From Piscirickettsiaceae bacterium CG07_land_8_20_14_0_80_44_28 (GTDB taxonomy: Bacteria > Pseudomonadota > Gammaproteobacteria > Thiomicrospirales > Thiomicrospiraceae), in contig PEWX01000071.1 of NCBI GenBank assembly GCA_002779995.1, positions 10,522-45,459 of the forward strand: a stretch of 34,938 bases of DNA, written 5' to 3'. Of the stretch, positions 8,061 through 16,994 are shown piece by piece. Below the pieces are notes generated by a model. The model searched no databases and was not told the DNA's origin. It saw only the letters and a program-made list of their open reading frames with translations. How positions within the stretch are numbered: the first letter of the stretch is position 1; each line of letters begins with the position of its first letter. The translations under genes and the position numbers were made by a program.

Positions 8061-9229
8061 GCTTTATCCTTATCCTCTTGGGGAGGGGTGTCTTGCATCG
8101 AAAGTTTGGCTTCGTCGGCCTGTGCAGAGGCTATGTTTTCCGGCAAGGGTCGTTGGCTATTGAGCTTAATATTAAGACGCAAGTCATTGAGTGAGTCGGC
8201 ATTGCGCAAAGCGTCCTCATAGCGGATGGCATCTGCTTCATAGAGGTCGAATAGCGCTTGATCAAAGGTTTGCATGCCTTGCGATTGGGAGGCTTGTATG
8301 AGCGCTTTCATTTCCCCAACCTGACCATTAAAAATCAATTCGGACATACGTGGCGTATTGATGAGCACTTCTACGGCAGCAATGCGTCCACCGCCGTTTT
8401 TGGGCAGGAGGCGTTGTGAAATAATGGCTCTGAGATTGAGAGACAGATCCATTAACAGTTGGTCACGGCGCTCTTCCGGAAAGAAATTAATAATGCGATC
8501 TAATGCTTGATTGGTGTTATTGGCATGGAGTGTTGATAAGCATAAATGCCCCGTTTCGGCAAAGGTAATGGCATGTTCCATGGTGTCTTGTGAACGAATT
8601 TCACCAATCAGAATGACATCGGGCGCTTGGCGTAAGGTGTTTTTTAATGCGGTTTCATAACTGTCCGTATCCACCCCCACTTCCCGTTGAGTGACAATAC
8701 AACTTTGGTGTTGATGGACATATTCAATCGGGTCTTCAATGGTGATGATGTGACCCTCGGTGGTGCGGTTGCGATGGTCGATTAAACTGGCCAGCGAGGT
8801 GGATTTCCCGGAACCGGTACCGCCGACAAACAAGATTAAACCGCGCTTTTCTAAAATCAATTCTTTCAGTATGGTTGGCAAATTTAGACTTTCAAATGAG
8901 GGGATATGGGCTTCAATGCGGCGAATCACACAGCCGGAAAGGCCTTGTTGCATAAAAGCACTGACTCGAAAACGGCTGATATTGGCTAATTGATAAGCAA
9001 AATTGGCTTCGCGTTGTTGATTAAACTCGGTTTGTTGTGCGGGGTTCATGAGCGCTAAGGTGAGTTGGCGTGCCGCATCGGCTGTGAGCGGATCTTTGGT
9101 TAAGGCTTGAATGCGACCACTCACCTTCATTGAAACCGGGGCGTGAGCAGTTATAAAAAGATCGGATCCTTGTTGTTTAACAAAAGCATTTAATAGCGCA
9201 TGAAGTTGTTGGTGTAAGGTTGCCGTCAT
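8057..9229 (-). CDS. pilU: Type IV pilus retraction ATPase, PilU type
   Basis: Hexameric ATPase that works with PilT to depolymerise type IV pili during twitching and DNA uptake. The 390-aa protein has Walker A GGTGSGKST (136-144), the Asp box around ITIEDPIEYVH, Walker B DVILIGEIR, and the His box ETGHLCLSTLHANN. The tail past the common core (to residue 390, ending in an acidic/lysine stretch) and the TVLxS-free N-terminus fit PilU rather than PilT. It lies 11 nt behind pilT with an AGGAAA ribosome site, and its stop overlaps the M14 peptidase start. Confidence 0.92.
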   Translation of the reverse strand: MTATLHQQLHALLNAFVKQQGSDLFITAHAPVSMKVSGRIQALTKDPLTADAARQLTLALMNPAQQTEFNQQREANFAYQLANISRFRVSAFMQQGLSGCVIRRIEAHIPSFESLNLPTILKELILEKRGLILFVGGTGSGKSTSLASLIDHRNRTTEGHIITIEDPIEYVHQHQSCIVTQREVGVDTDSYETALKNTLRQAPDVILIGEIRSQDTMEHAITFAETGHLCLSTLHANNTNQALDRIINFFPEERRDQLLMDLSLNLRAIISQRLLPKNGGGRIAAVEVLINTPRMSELIFNGQVGEMKALIQASQSQGMQTFDQALFDLYEADAIRYEDALRNADSLNDLRLNIKLNSQRPLPENIASAQADEAKLSMQDTPPQEDKDKA

Positions 9230-9240
9230 GAGGTTTCCTA

Positions 9241-10278
9241 TTAAATAAAGTCGGTTTTATTAACCGCTTTTTGACGGGCGGCTTCTTTGCTGATGGTTTG
9301 TTTTTTAACGAGACGTTGTAAATCTTGGTCGAGGGTTTGCATCCCCATTTTATTGGAGGTTTGAATAATCGAATTCATTTGTGGCACTTTATCTTCGCGA
9401 ATCAGATTGCGAATGGCAGACGTCCCTAACATAATTTCGTGCGCGGCAACGCGACCGCCGGTTGGTTTTTTGAGTAACGTCTGAGAAATAACGGCTTTTA
9501 AAGATTCGGATAACATGGAGCGTACCATGGCTTTTTCAGCAGCCGGAAACACATCAATAATCCGATCAACCGTTTTAGCAGCAGAGCTGGTATGCAGGGT
9601 TCCAAAGACTAAATGACCGGTTTCGGCTGCCGTCAGCGCGAGGCTAATGGTTTCTAAATCGCGCATTTCTCCGACCAAAATGACATCAGGATCCTCGCGT
9701 AACGCCGAGCGCAAGGCAGCACCGAAGCTTTGGGTGTCGCGATTGACTTCGCGTTGATTGACTAATGAACGTTTTGATTGGTGTACAAATTCAATGGGGT
9801 CTTCAATGGTGAGAATATGGGCAGCTTGGGTTTGGTTGATATAGTCGATCATAGCTGCCAGTGTCGTCGATTTACCCGAGCCGGTGGGCCCTGTGACCAA
9901 TACAATGCCTCGAGGGGTATTGGCAATGTCCTTAAAGATTTCGGGTGCATGAAGGTCTTCCAGAGAAAGCACGGTGCTCGGAATGGTTCTAAAGACCGCG
10001 CCGATGCCGCGGTTTTGTAAAAACACATTGACCCGAAAACGTGCCAGTTTGGGAATTTCAAAGGAAAAGTCCACTTCAGATTGAGCTTCAAATTTTTGGC
10101 GTTGTGCATCATTCATGACATCGTATACTAGAGTTCGCATGGCATCTCTGTCGAATGCGGGCATATCAATGCGATGGATTTCACCATCCGTTCTGAGCAG
10201 GGGGGGCATGCCTGCTGAAAGGTGTAAATCTGAAGCATTTTGCTGCACACTAAAGCTTAATAATTGCGTAATATCCAT
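9241..10278 (-). CDS. pilT: Type IV pilus retraction ATPase PilT
   Basis: Main retraction motor of type IV pili at the inner-membrane base. At 345 aa it matches the family. It shows Walker A GPTGSGKST (130-138), the Asp box ILTIEDPIEFVH, Walker B DVILVGEMRD, the His box ETGHLVFGTLHTSS, and the C-terminal AIRNLIRE motif needed for retraction. A GAGG ribosome site lies before the ATG. It sits 10 nt after holC, so pepA, holC, pilT, pilU and the M14 peptidase gene form one tight run. Confidence 0.95.
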   Translation of the reverse strand: MDITQLLSFSVQQNASDLHLSAGMPPLLRTDGEIHRIDMPAFDRDAMRTLVYDVMNDAQRQKFEAQSEVDFSFEIPKLARFRVNVFLQNRGIGAVFRTIPSTVLSLEDLHAPEIFKDIANTPRGIVLVTGPTGSGKSTTLAAMIDYINQTQAAHILTIEDPIEFVHQSKRSLVNQREVNRDTQSFGAALRSALREDPDVILVGEMRDLETISLALTAAETGHLVFGTLHTSSAAKTVDRIIDVFPAAEKAMVRSMLSESLKAVISQTLLKKPTGGRVAAHEIMLGTSAIRNLIREDKVPQMNSIIQTSNKMGMQTLDQDLQRLVKKQTISKEAARQKAVNKTDFI

Positions 10279-10288
10279 TGCTTAAACC

Positions 10289-10735
10289 TCACGGTATTTT
10301 ATGGAGTACTGGGTCAAATCCTAGGGATTGGTATCTTCTCCATCTATCACGTCCGCGTTGAATCAGCTCTGGAGACTGATCTAACACTTCAATGGTTCTT
10401 TGATAGCTTTGAAAGTAAGTCTGAAAGTCTGGGTGTAAGTTGACTAATATATCATGGCAAGGTCGGTCCACCTGGTCGAACCATAGTTGGATTGGCGCAG
10501 GGGGATTTTGGGCAATGGCATGGGGAATAAAGGCTTCAGGTTTAAATAGCCAGATGGCTTCATCCAGGGCGGTTAATTCGGCCGGGTGGTGACAGCAAAT
10601 ATCACAGTGACGATTTTGTTGCCAAATCTTTTGAACCAGTTTGCAGACAAAGTGCTGCCTTGATGCCAAGTCCGAGCTATTTAATACATAAAACAACACA
10701 TCGGGGGTATCAGAAGGCATGGCGTTAGTGTTCAT
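10289..10735 (-). CDS. holC: DNA polymerase III chi subunit
   Basis: Clamp-loader accessory that links SSB to the psi subunit. The 148-aa protein shows the chi pattern: FYVLNSSDLASRQHFVCKL, then a Cys/His-rich DICCHHPAELTALDEAIW, FIPHAIAQ, and a late VDRPCHDILVNL ... RWRRYQSLGF. It overlaps the pepA stop by ATGA, the familiar pepA-holC order of gammaproteobacteria; valS, the usual next gene, is replaced by pilT. A second ATG five codons in is possible. Confidence 0.88.
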   Translation of the reverse strand: MNTNAMPSDTPDVLFYVLNSSDLASRQHFVCKLVQKIWQQNRHCDICCHHPAELTALDEAIWLFKPEAFIPHAIAQNPPAPIQLWFDQVDRPCHDILVNLHPDFQTYFQSYQRTIEVLDQSPELIQRGRDRWRRYQSLGFDPVLHKIP

Positions 10736-12213
10736 TGCTGGCGGAGTAAGTAGTCAACCAAAGCAGGTACCGGACGGCCGGTTGCGCCTTTGCTTTTACC
10801 GCTGATCCAAGCCGTCCCCGCTATGTCTAGGTGTGCCCAGTGGACGGATTCCGTAAAGCGGGCTAAGAATTGTGCTGCGGTAATTGTGCCGGCAGGGCGG
10901 CCGCCAATATTGGCCATATTGGCAAAATTTGATTTGAGTTGTTCATCATACTCTTCACTTAACGGCATTTGCCAAAAACGATCATAAGTTCTCAGACCAG
11001 ATGACAAAAGATCCGCTATCAGCGGCTGATGATTGCCTAATAACGCAGACATCTCATGTCCTAAAGCAATAATGCAAGCACCGGTTAGGGTCGCCATATC
11101 AATAATTTTGCAGGGCTTGTAGGTTTGCTGAGCATAGGTTAAGGCATCGCATAAAATCAGGCGGCCTTCTGCATCGGTATTGAGAATTTCAATGGTTTGC
11201 CCTGATAAAGAAGTGACAACATCCCCAGGCTTAATGGCATTACCGGCGGGCATGTTTTCAGTGGCAGGTATGACCGCCACCACATTAAGTTTGGGCTTGA
11301 GTTGTCCAAGCGCTTTAAAAACGCCCAAGACAGTGGCGGCGCCTCCCATGTCATATTTCATTTCATCCATGGCGTCGCCGGGTTTGATAGAGATACCCCC
11401 GGTATCAAAGGTCACGCCTTTTCCGACTAATGCAATCGGAGCCTCTGTTGGATCTGCACCGTGATAAGCAAGACAAATCATTTTTGGTGGGGTATGTGAC
11501 CCTTGAGCAACCGCCATAAAAGCGCCCATGCCCATTTCGATCATTTCTTCGCTATCGAGAATGTTGACGTCAAAGCCATATTGGTCACCCAGTTCAACGG
11601 CGGTTTCGGCGAGATAACTCGGTGTGCAAAAATTACTGGGCATATTCGCCAGGTCTTGGGTTAAAGCCATCCCTAATGCAGTGGCCTGTGCCTGCTCAAG
11701 TTGCGATTTTAAGGCCTCGCTGGCAGCAACATTAAAAGTGATTTGAGCCAGTTTTGGGTTTTTAAGCTCCGCTTTATTGCGGCTTTCATGTTCATAGTCG
11801 TAAAGGCTACGCTGAATCATTAATGTGTTTTGGTAAATTGCCCAGGCCTGGTCGTTTTGGGCAGGAAAAACATCGATTAAACCGTTTAAAACCCGTTGCG
11901 CACCGCTGTTGTCTAAGGCTTTAGCGGCCGCATTTAAACTGTCTAAATAGTTTTTGTTAGAGAGGGTTTTGGCCGATCCCATGCCAACCAATAGCAGGCG
12001 TGTGCATGGCGAGTCGGGGTGTTGTAGCAGCATTTGAACCTCAGCAGGCTTGCCTGAAAAATCGCCTGCCTTAACCAAATCAGCGGTAAGGGTCTCAAGG
12101 TGAAACTGCTGACCCAGTTCGGTGGTGTTGCCCTGCTCAAACACGGGTAAAATTAGGGTGTCATAATCCGATAAGGTGTTGGTTTGTTGCAGTTGGAACT
12201 GGATTTGTTTCAT
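10732..12213 (-). CDS. pepA: Leucyl aminopeptidase (M17), PepA
   Basis: Cytosolic dimanganese/dizinc aminopeptidase; in E. coli PepA also binds DNA and assists Xer recombination. The 493-aa protein has the M17 signature NTDAEGRL (345-352), with metal ligands K265, D270, D288, D347 and E349 in VGKGVTFDTGG, KYDMGG and the signature. The N-terminal macro-like domain is present. A MITE-like element begins 36 bp upstream of the ATG, so part of the original promoter region may have been displaced. The gene carries one CCAGGCCTGG copy. Confidence 0.95.
   Translation of the reverse strand: MKQIQFQLQQTNTLSDYDTLILPVFEQGNTTELGQQFHLETLTADLVKAGDFSGKPAEVQMLLQHPDSPCTRLLLVGMGSAKTLSNKNYLDSLNAAAKALDNSGAQRVLNGLIDVFPAQNDQAWAIYQNTLMIQRSLYDYEHESRNKAELKNPKLAQITFNVAASEALKSQLEQAQATALGMALTQDLANMPSNFCTPSYLAETAVELGDQYGFDVNILDSEEMIEMGMGAFMAVAQGSHTPPKMICLAYHGADPTEAPIALVGKGVTFDTGGISIKPGDAMDEMKYDMGGAATVLGVFKALGQLKPKLNVVAVIPATENMPAGNAIKPGDVVTSLSGQTIEILNTDAEGRLILCDALTYAQQTYKPCKIIDMATLTGACIIALGHEMSALLGNHQPLIADLLSSGLRTYDRFWQMPLSEEYDEQLKSNFANMANIGGRPAGTITAAQFLARFTESVHWAHLDIAGTAWISGKSKGATGRPVPALVDYLLRQQ
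11842..11851. repeat. CCAGGCCTGG palindrome, copy 4
   Basis: Lies in pepA and is read as Gln-Ala-Trp (DQAW). On the coding strand the flank is AAAACGA. Confidence 0.8.
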
Positions 12214-12249
12214 GCGTTTGCATCCCTTCTTGTATAATAATTGACTTTA

Positions 12250-12511
12250 GGGCACCTCGAATAACCCCGACTTGACTTCTGCGGGACTTAAAGCGGCCTT
12301 ATTCTAGGCGTGACGCGCGGGTCTTAGCATTCTATGGCCAAGCGTCACAACAACGAAGAAGGCTGCTTTAAGTCCCGCCCGAAGGGGCATAGCCAAATGG
12401 TTCAGCTCTGCGTTGTGACCTTTTGCAAGGTGTGGACATTGCTGAAACGTCACGCCTTGACCTGAATCATTTGGCGTTGACAGAAAACAGCCGGGGTTAA
12501 TCGAGGTGCCC
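12250..12511. mobile_element. MITE-like element with terminal inverted repeats
   Basis: This 262-bp element begins GGGCACCTCGAATAACCCCG and ends with its inverse (12492-12511), one mismatch in 20. It is flanked by TTTA on both sides (12246-12249 and 12512-12515), a likely target duplication. Two more inverted pairs lie inside: GCGGGACTTAAAGCGGCCTT (12281-12300) with 12359-12378, and GCCAAATGGTTCAG (12392-12405) with 12462-12475, each with one mismatch. No transposase is encoded, so it is a non-autonomous element or a deleted insertion sequence. An outward TTGACA lies at 12477-12482. The parent transposon family is not identified; a 4-bp duplication would suit an IS5-like source, but that is a guess. 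It fills most of the 339-bp gap between pepA and lptF. Confidence 0.88.
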
Positions 12512-12552
12512 TTTATTTAATGTCGTTATTCTAACGCTTTGGTGACTGTTTT

Positions 12553-13662
12553 TTGCGAATTCTTGACAAATATCTAACCCGAGAACTGTTTGCCACTTTT
12601 TTTGCAGTCCTGTCGGTTTTACTGCTGATTACCTTTGGCACCGAAGCTACTAAGCTGTTGACGATTGCGGTGGAAGGTTCACTCCCATCCTCTATTCTTT
12701 TTCAAGTCTTATTGACCAAAATCCCCCCTGCTTTAGAAGTGATTTTGCCGTTGGTTGCGCTTTTGAGTGTCATGCTGGCAATTGGCCGCTTATACCAAGA
12801 TCAGGAAATGGTGGTATTGCAAAGTTGCGGCATTGGCATGGGCTATTTTAAAAAACGGGTGTTTTGGTTTTTATTGCCTTTGGCGTTGCTCACGGCTTGG
12901 ATTTCGCTTTGGCTGATTCCATGGAGCTATAGTCAAGAGCGTAGCTTGATTGAAGAGGCTCAGGTATCTTCGCCGTTAGCCGCATTGGTTCCTGGAAAGT
13001 TTAATCCGTTATCAACTGGGGAGGGGGTATTTTATATGCAATCTCTGGAAGAGGATGGCACCATGCGTTCCGTCTGGGTACGAATGCGTTCTGAAGGAAA
13101 TGATGTATTGCTGATGGCGCCCGTTGGTCGTTTTGAATGGGTGGGGGAACGTTTGGCGTTGGTATTGTATCGAGGTCACAGTTATGAGGGGTTATCGAGT
13201 GATCAGCCCTTGATTGTAAGGTCGTTTCAGCGTTTTGAAGGGTTTATTCCTGAGCTTCAAACGAAACCGGCAAGAGCGCGTCAGTTTGAACGCGAAACAG
13301 CCTTGCTTTGGCAGTCGAGTGATCCGGCCGATATGGCACTGTTACAATGGCGATTAATTACGCCATTGAGCATTGTTGTGTTGGGGATGTTGGGCTTGAA
13401 AATGAGTCGAACCGGGCCAAGGGAAGGTCGGTTTGCTAAGGTGTTTTTTGCGTTAGTGCTTTATGTAATTTATAACCAACTGCTGGTGACCTTTAGAGAA
13501 GCGGTCGCAGATGGCACCTTATCGCCTTGGATTGGATTATGGCCGGTTCCGCTATTGTTTTTAGCCTATGGCTTGCGTCATGCGTCACTCAAACCAGCCT
13601 GGCTACAATGGCCGCAGATGGCTTTGCCTAAGAAATGGACCTCTAAAGGGGTTAATCAATGA
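12553..13662 (+). CDS. lptF: LPS export permease subunit LptF
   Basis: Inner-membrane half of the LptB2FG transporter that extracts LPS toward LptC/LptA. The 369-aa protein has an N-terminal pair of membrane segments after RILDKYLTREL, a large periplasmic beta-jellyroll (about 130-270, FNPLSTGEGVFYMQSLEEDG), and a second group of membrane segments (from about 275). The start is TTG: it lines up with the family N-terminus and no ATG or GTG fits better. A weak GGTGA site lies upstream. The MITE-like element ends 41 bp before the start, so the promoter must lie in or across it. lptG overlaps by ATGA. Confidence 0.92.
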   Translation: MRILDKYLTRELFATFFAVLSVLLLITFGTEATKLLTIAVEGSLPSSILFQVLLTKIPPALEVILPLVALLSVMLAIGRLYQDQEMVVLQSCGIGMGYFKKRVFWFLLPLALLTAWISLWLIPWSYSQERSLIEEAQVSSPLAALVPGKFNPLSTGEGVFYMQSLEEDGTMRSVWVRMRSEGNDVLLMAPVGRFEWVGERLALVLYRGHSYEGLSSDQPLIVRSFQRFEGFIPELQTKPARARQFERETALLWQSSDPADMALLQWRLITPLSIVVLGMLGLKMSRTGPREGRFAKVFFALVLYVIYNQLLVTFREAVADGTLSPWIGLWPVPLLFLAYGLRHASLKPAWLQWPQMALPKKWTSKGVNQ

Positions 13663-14762
13663 ATTTGATTGAACGCTATTTAGGCCGTGTACTGGTTAGC
13701 CATACTCTGTTGGTGTTGATGGTGTTATTGATTATTCTCGGTTTTTCTGAGTTTATGATTCAGGTCGGCAAACTCACCGACGAATACACCTTAAATAAAG
13801 GGGTGCTTTATACCGTTTTGAAATTGCCGGTGTTTGCTTATGAAATTTTCCCGGTTGCGATATTGATTGGTACTTTGATTGGCTTAGGGGGCTTGGCTAA
13901 CCATGCAGAACTGACGGTATTACGCGTCACCGGCTGGTCAATTCGACGCATTTTTATCGGCGTCATGAAGTCGGCGATGTTGATGTGGTTGATTGTTGCC
14001 ATTATGGGTGAATGGATTGCGCCGGTGAGTGAAGGCTTTGCTAAAAAAATGCGCAGTGAAGCGTTACATCAGAATTTTTCGATTGGTGCCAGTGAAGATT
14101 TTTGGATGCGCGATGGTGAAAAAGTGATTCATGTTGGCCAAGTCATAACCGATTCGCAGTTTTATGATATTTCCATTTATCGGGTGCAGGCAGGGGCTTT
14201 AAGTGAATATTGGCGAGCCAAAACGGCACGGTTTTCAAAAAAAGATCAGCAATGGCGACTGTATGATGTCGTTCATAAGCAGTTGAACTGGACGGCGATT
14301 GAAACCCCGAAAGCCCCTATTAATCAGTTATTGGATTTTAGGGAAACCCTTAGCGCATCCATGCCGGTTGAGCTGCCGGTCACGCCAACACTGATTTCAA
14401 CCTTAAATGTCGAAACGCGTTATATGGGGGTGATTGATTTATGGTTGTATATTCAGTTTCTAGAAGCCAATGCCTTAGATGCCGAGCCTTACAAATTAGC
14501 GTTTTGGCGTAAAGTGATCATGCCATTGATGATCGTGGGCATGATTTCATTAGTGTTCCCGCTCATCTTTGGTTCTCAGCGTCAGGTCAGTATTGGCCAG
14601 CGGATTTTTGTCGGGATTATTATTGGGATGAGTTTTAATTTGCTCAATCAAATTTTTGGTAATCTGAGTGTGGTTTATCAATTTCCTGCCATTTTGGGCG
14701 CTTTTTTGCCTTCTTTAGTATTGCTGCTGGTGGCTTGGTGGCTGTTAAAGCGACTGCGCTAA
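13659..14762 (+). CDS. lptG: LPS export permease subunit LptG
   Basis: Partner of LptF in the LptB2FG exporter. The 367-aa protein starts MNLIERYLGRVLVSHTL, has three N-terminal membrane segments, the AELTVLRVTGWSIRRI coupling region that meets LptB, a periplasmic jellyroll (about 130-265), and three C-terminal membrane segments ending in LLKRLR. It overlaps lptF by ATGA with an AAGGGG ribosome site, so the pair is cotranslated. It ends 4 nt from the convergent glycosyltransferase gene, with no visible terminator between them. Confidence 0.94.
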   Translation: MNLIERYLGRVLVSHTLLVLMVLLIILGFSEFMIQVGKLTDEYTLNKGVLYTVLKLPVFAYEIFPVAILIGTLIGLGGLANHAELTVLRVTGWSIRRIFIGVMKSAMLMWLIVAIMGEWIAPVSEGFAKKMRSEALHQNFSIGASEDFWMRDGEKVIHVGQVITDSQFYDISIYRVQAGALSEYWRAKTARFSKKDQQWRLYDVVHKQLNWTAIETPKAPINQLLDFRETLSASMPVELPVTPTLISTLNVETRYMGVIDLWLYIQFLEANALDAEPYKLAFWRKVIMPLMIVGMISLVFPLIFGSQRQVSIGQRIFVGIIIGMSFNLLNQIFGNLSVVYQFPAILGAFLPSLVLLLVAWWLLKRLR

Positions 14763-14766
14763 CTGG

Positions 14767-15984
14767 TTATTCTTGCCGTAATTCTATCTCAATCTGTTTA
14801 TAAACCGACCCGACGGTAATGGCATCCATGCAAACCGGCTCAGTACAGGGCGTTTTGCGGTGATTGGCGGCACTGACACAAGGCGAACAGGCCAGTCCGG
14901 CAAAAATTGGGGTGCTATTACCGAGAGAACCATAGAGCTTGGGGGTTTCAGGGCCGAATAACACATAGGTTTTTAGGGGCGTAATCGACGAAAAATGCCC
15001 AGGCCCGGAGTCATTGGTGACCATCAGTCTCGACACGGAATACAGAATGGGCATTTGCAATAATTTAAGCTGACCGGCAAAGTTAATACAACGCGGGTTA
15101 GCAACTTTTAGGCGCAAGGCTTCGGCTTCTTCTTTTTCATTCGGTGCGCCGGTGATTAAAATCAAGGCGTTTTCATAGCGCTGCAATAGTTGCTGCATCA
15201 GTTGAATGAAATTGTGCTTGGGCCAGCGTCTTTGTGGTAATAGATCACTGGCATTGGGGTTAATGAGCAGTAGCTGGTGTTGGGTTTGATCGTAACCTGC
15301 ATAGCAGGCACTGATTTTTCGATAAACGTCTGCTTTTTCGTCATCGCTGAAAGTCACCTGATCCAGTTGGATGGCATCATCGGTAATCAGCACTTTGGAA
15401 TAGGGGACTTCCGGGGTTTCGGCTTTGAGGGCATGAATCAAGGCCATAAAGTTTTTGGCAATGTGGATGTGGGGATTGTAGCTGACTTTGTGTGTTAAGA
15501 GGTCGCCTCGATAGAGGCCTTCGCCATGGAAATTGTGATAGCCCACGCGATTGCCGGCACCGCTAAAGCCTGTAAGCAAGGCCGAGACGCGGGAAAACAA
15601 TTCTAAATCCACCGCAGTATCAATGTGGTGTTTTCGGCACCAGATTAAATAGCGAATGGCATCGCGCATTAGTGTCCATAAGGAATCCTCGCAAAGTGTA
15701 AAAATATGATGCTGAGGAATGGTGTTGAGCAGATCCAAACTGGGCTTGTTTTTGCTAAAAATAACAAAAAACAATTGCGCATCAAAGTGCTTTTGAGCAT
15801 GCTTCATGGCGGGATCCGCCAAAATGGTACTGCCCATTTCGGACAACTCTACAAATAAGATATTTTTAGGGGGCGTGGTTTTCGGCTTGCGAATCCGGTG
15901 GGCGGTTTTGAGTAGTAATGTGCCTAAAAAGGTTAAGGGGATTCCTAGGTGATGGTCAAGTTTGCGCATTAAATCGACGTTCAT
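14767..15984 (-). CDS. Glycosyltransferase family 9, heptosyltransferase-like
   Basis: Likely transfers a heptose or related sugar in LPS or another surface glycan. The 405-aa protein has the GT9 two-domain layout: an N-terminal domain from NILFVELSEMGSTILADPA and a C-terminal nucleotide-sugar domain with NPNASDLLPQRRWP and NDSGPGHFSSITPL. Near the C-terminus is a Cys cluster, ACSPC followed by KTPC and PVC (four cysteines), as in some heptosyltransferase-like proteins; it may bind metal or form disulfides. It lies 7 nt after the flippase-like gene. The acceptor and sugar are unknown. Confidence 0.82.
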   Translation of the reverse strand: MNVDLMRKLDHHLGIPLTFLGTLLLKTAHRIRKPKTTPPKNILFVELSEMGSTILADPAMKHAQKHFDAQLFFVIFSKNKPSLDLLNTIPQHHIFTLCEDSLWTLMRDAIRYLIWCRKHHIDTAVDLELFSRVSALLTGFSGAGNRVGYHNFHGEGLYRGDLLTHKVSYNPHIHIAKNFMALIHALKAETPEVPYSKVLITDDAIQLDQVTFSDDEKADVYRKISACYAGYDQTQHQLLLINPNASDLLPQRRWPKHNFIQLMQQLLQRYENALILITGAPNEKEEAEALRLKVANPRCINFAGQLKLLQMPILYSVSRLMVTNDSGPGHFSSITPLKTYVLFGPETPKLYGSLGNSTPIFAGLACSPCVSAANHRKTPCTEPVCMDAITVGSVYKQIEIELRQE

Positions 15985-15991
15985 AACAGTC

Positions 15992-16900
15992 TCATAAATA
16001 TTTGTGTTGGCTGGTTAGATAAAAATACATGCCGGGTAAGGCACTGAAAATAAGTAGGATGCCATAAATGAGTGACATGGCAATTACGTGCGTTTCTTCG
16101 ATGCCGATCATCATAAATAACACCACTAAAGCGCCTTCGCGCACGCCCCAGCCGGCGAAAGAAATCGGTAAGATGGTGAGCAGGATGGCGGGTGGAATAA
16201 TCACCAGATAATTTACCAGCGGTTCATTAATGCCAACACTGTGACCGACACCAAAAATGGCAATCATCGACAGTAGATGAATCAAAATGGAAAGCCCGAG
16301 TTGTTGGCTGATGCGTTTGGGGGTTTTGTAAATAAAACGAAATCGTTCCGAGAGTTGGTAAAAGGGTCGAGTGATTTTTGAGCGATTGAATATCGAGAAT
16401 TTGTGAATGGCCATTAATACAAATAAGCCAAATAACGCTAAAATCAAAATAACATTGATGGTCATAAAGATTTTATAGGGCATGAGGTCAGATTGAATGC
16501 TATTGGCTAATAAATTTAAGAGCAGTAATCCAACCAAACCAACGATTCGGTCGATAAAGACGCCATAAAAGGCCTCGCGAACCAATCCGCCATGCGCGGA
16601 GACTTCGGCAATGCGAAACGCATCACCGCCGATGCTGGTAGGGAGCACTTGATTGAAAAGGCTGCCTTTGAAATAACTGCGTAAATAAAAGCCACAGGGG
16701 TGTTGGAATTTGAGCATTTCCATAATCAATGACCACCGATAAGCGGCAACCGTTTGGCTGAGTATTTGCACTAATAAGGCGGCAAGAATCAATCCGAAGT
16801 TCGCGTTGAGAATCGTCTGCCAAACTGCGATCAGGTCAAATTTTGACAGAATATAGCCAATAATCGCAATGGAGAGGCCAACTTTAATCAAATTGCTCAA
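15992..16900 (-). CDS. Lysylphosphatidylglycerol synthase-type TM / flippase-like protein
   Basis: A 302-aa polytopic membrane protein of the family named for the membrane half of MprF, often found beside glycosyltransferases and suspected of flipping lipid-linked substrates. About seven or eight hydrophobic segments are visible. Family landmarks are LVQILSQTVAAYRW, GSLFNQVLPTSIGGDAFRI and the late PISFAGWGVREGALV. No catalytic aminoacyl transferase domain is fused to it. The start is TTG at 16900 with an AAGGGAA ribosome site. Neighbours on both sides are glycosyltransferases, suggesting a role in surface glycolipid assembly. Confidence 0.78.
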   Translation of the reverse strand: MSNLIKVGLSIAIIGYILSKFDLIAVWQTILNANFGLILAALLVQILSQTVAAYRWSLIMEMLKFQHPCGFYLRSYFKGSLFNQVLPTSIGGDAFRIAEVSAHGGLVREAFYGVFIDRIVGLVGLLLLNLLANSIQSDLMPYKIFMTINVILILALFGLFVLMAIHKFSIFNRSKITRPFYQLSERFRFIYKTPKRISQQLGLSILIHLLSMIAIFGVGHSVGINEPLVNYLVIIPPAILLTILPISFAGWGVREGALVVLFMMIGIEETHVIAMSLIYGILLIFSALPGMYFYLTSQHKYL

Positions 16901-16994
16901 AAGATTCCCTTGATGATATCTGCATAAATGAATGTCAGCTATTATCGCAAACCCCGCCCAAAACTGCGAATTTATTGCACAATTTTGATTGCTG

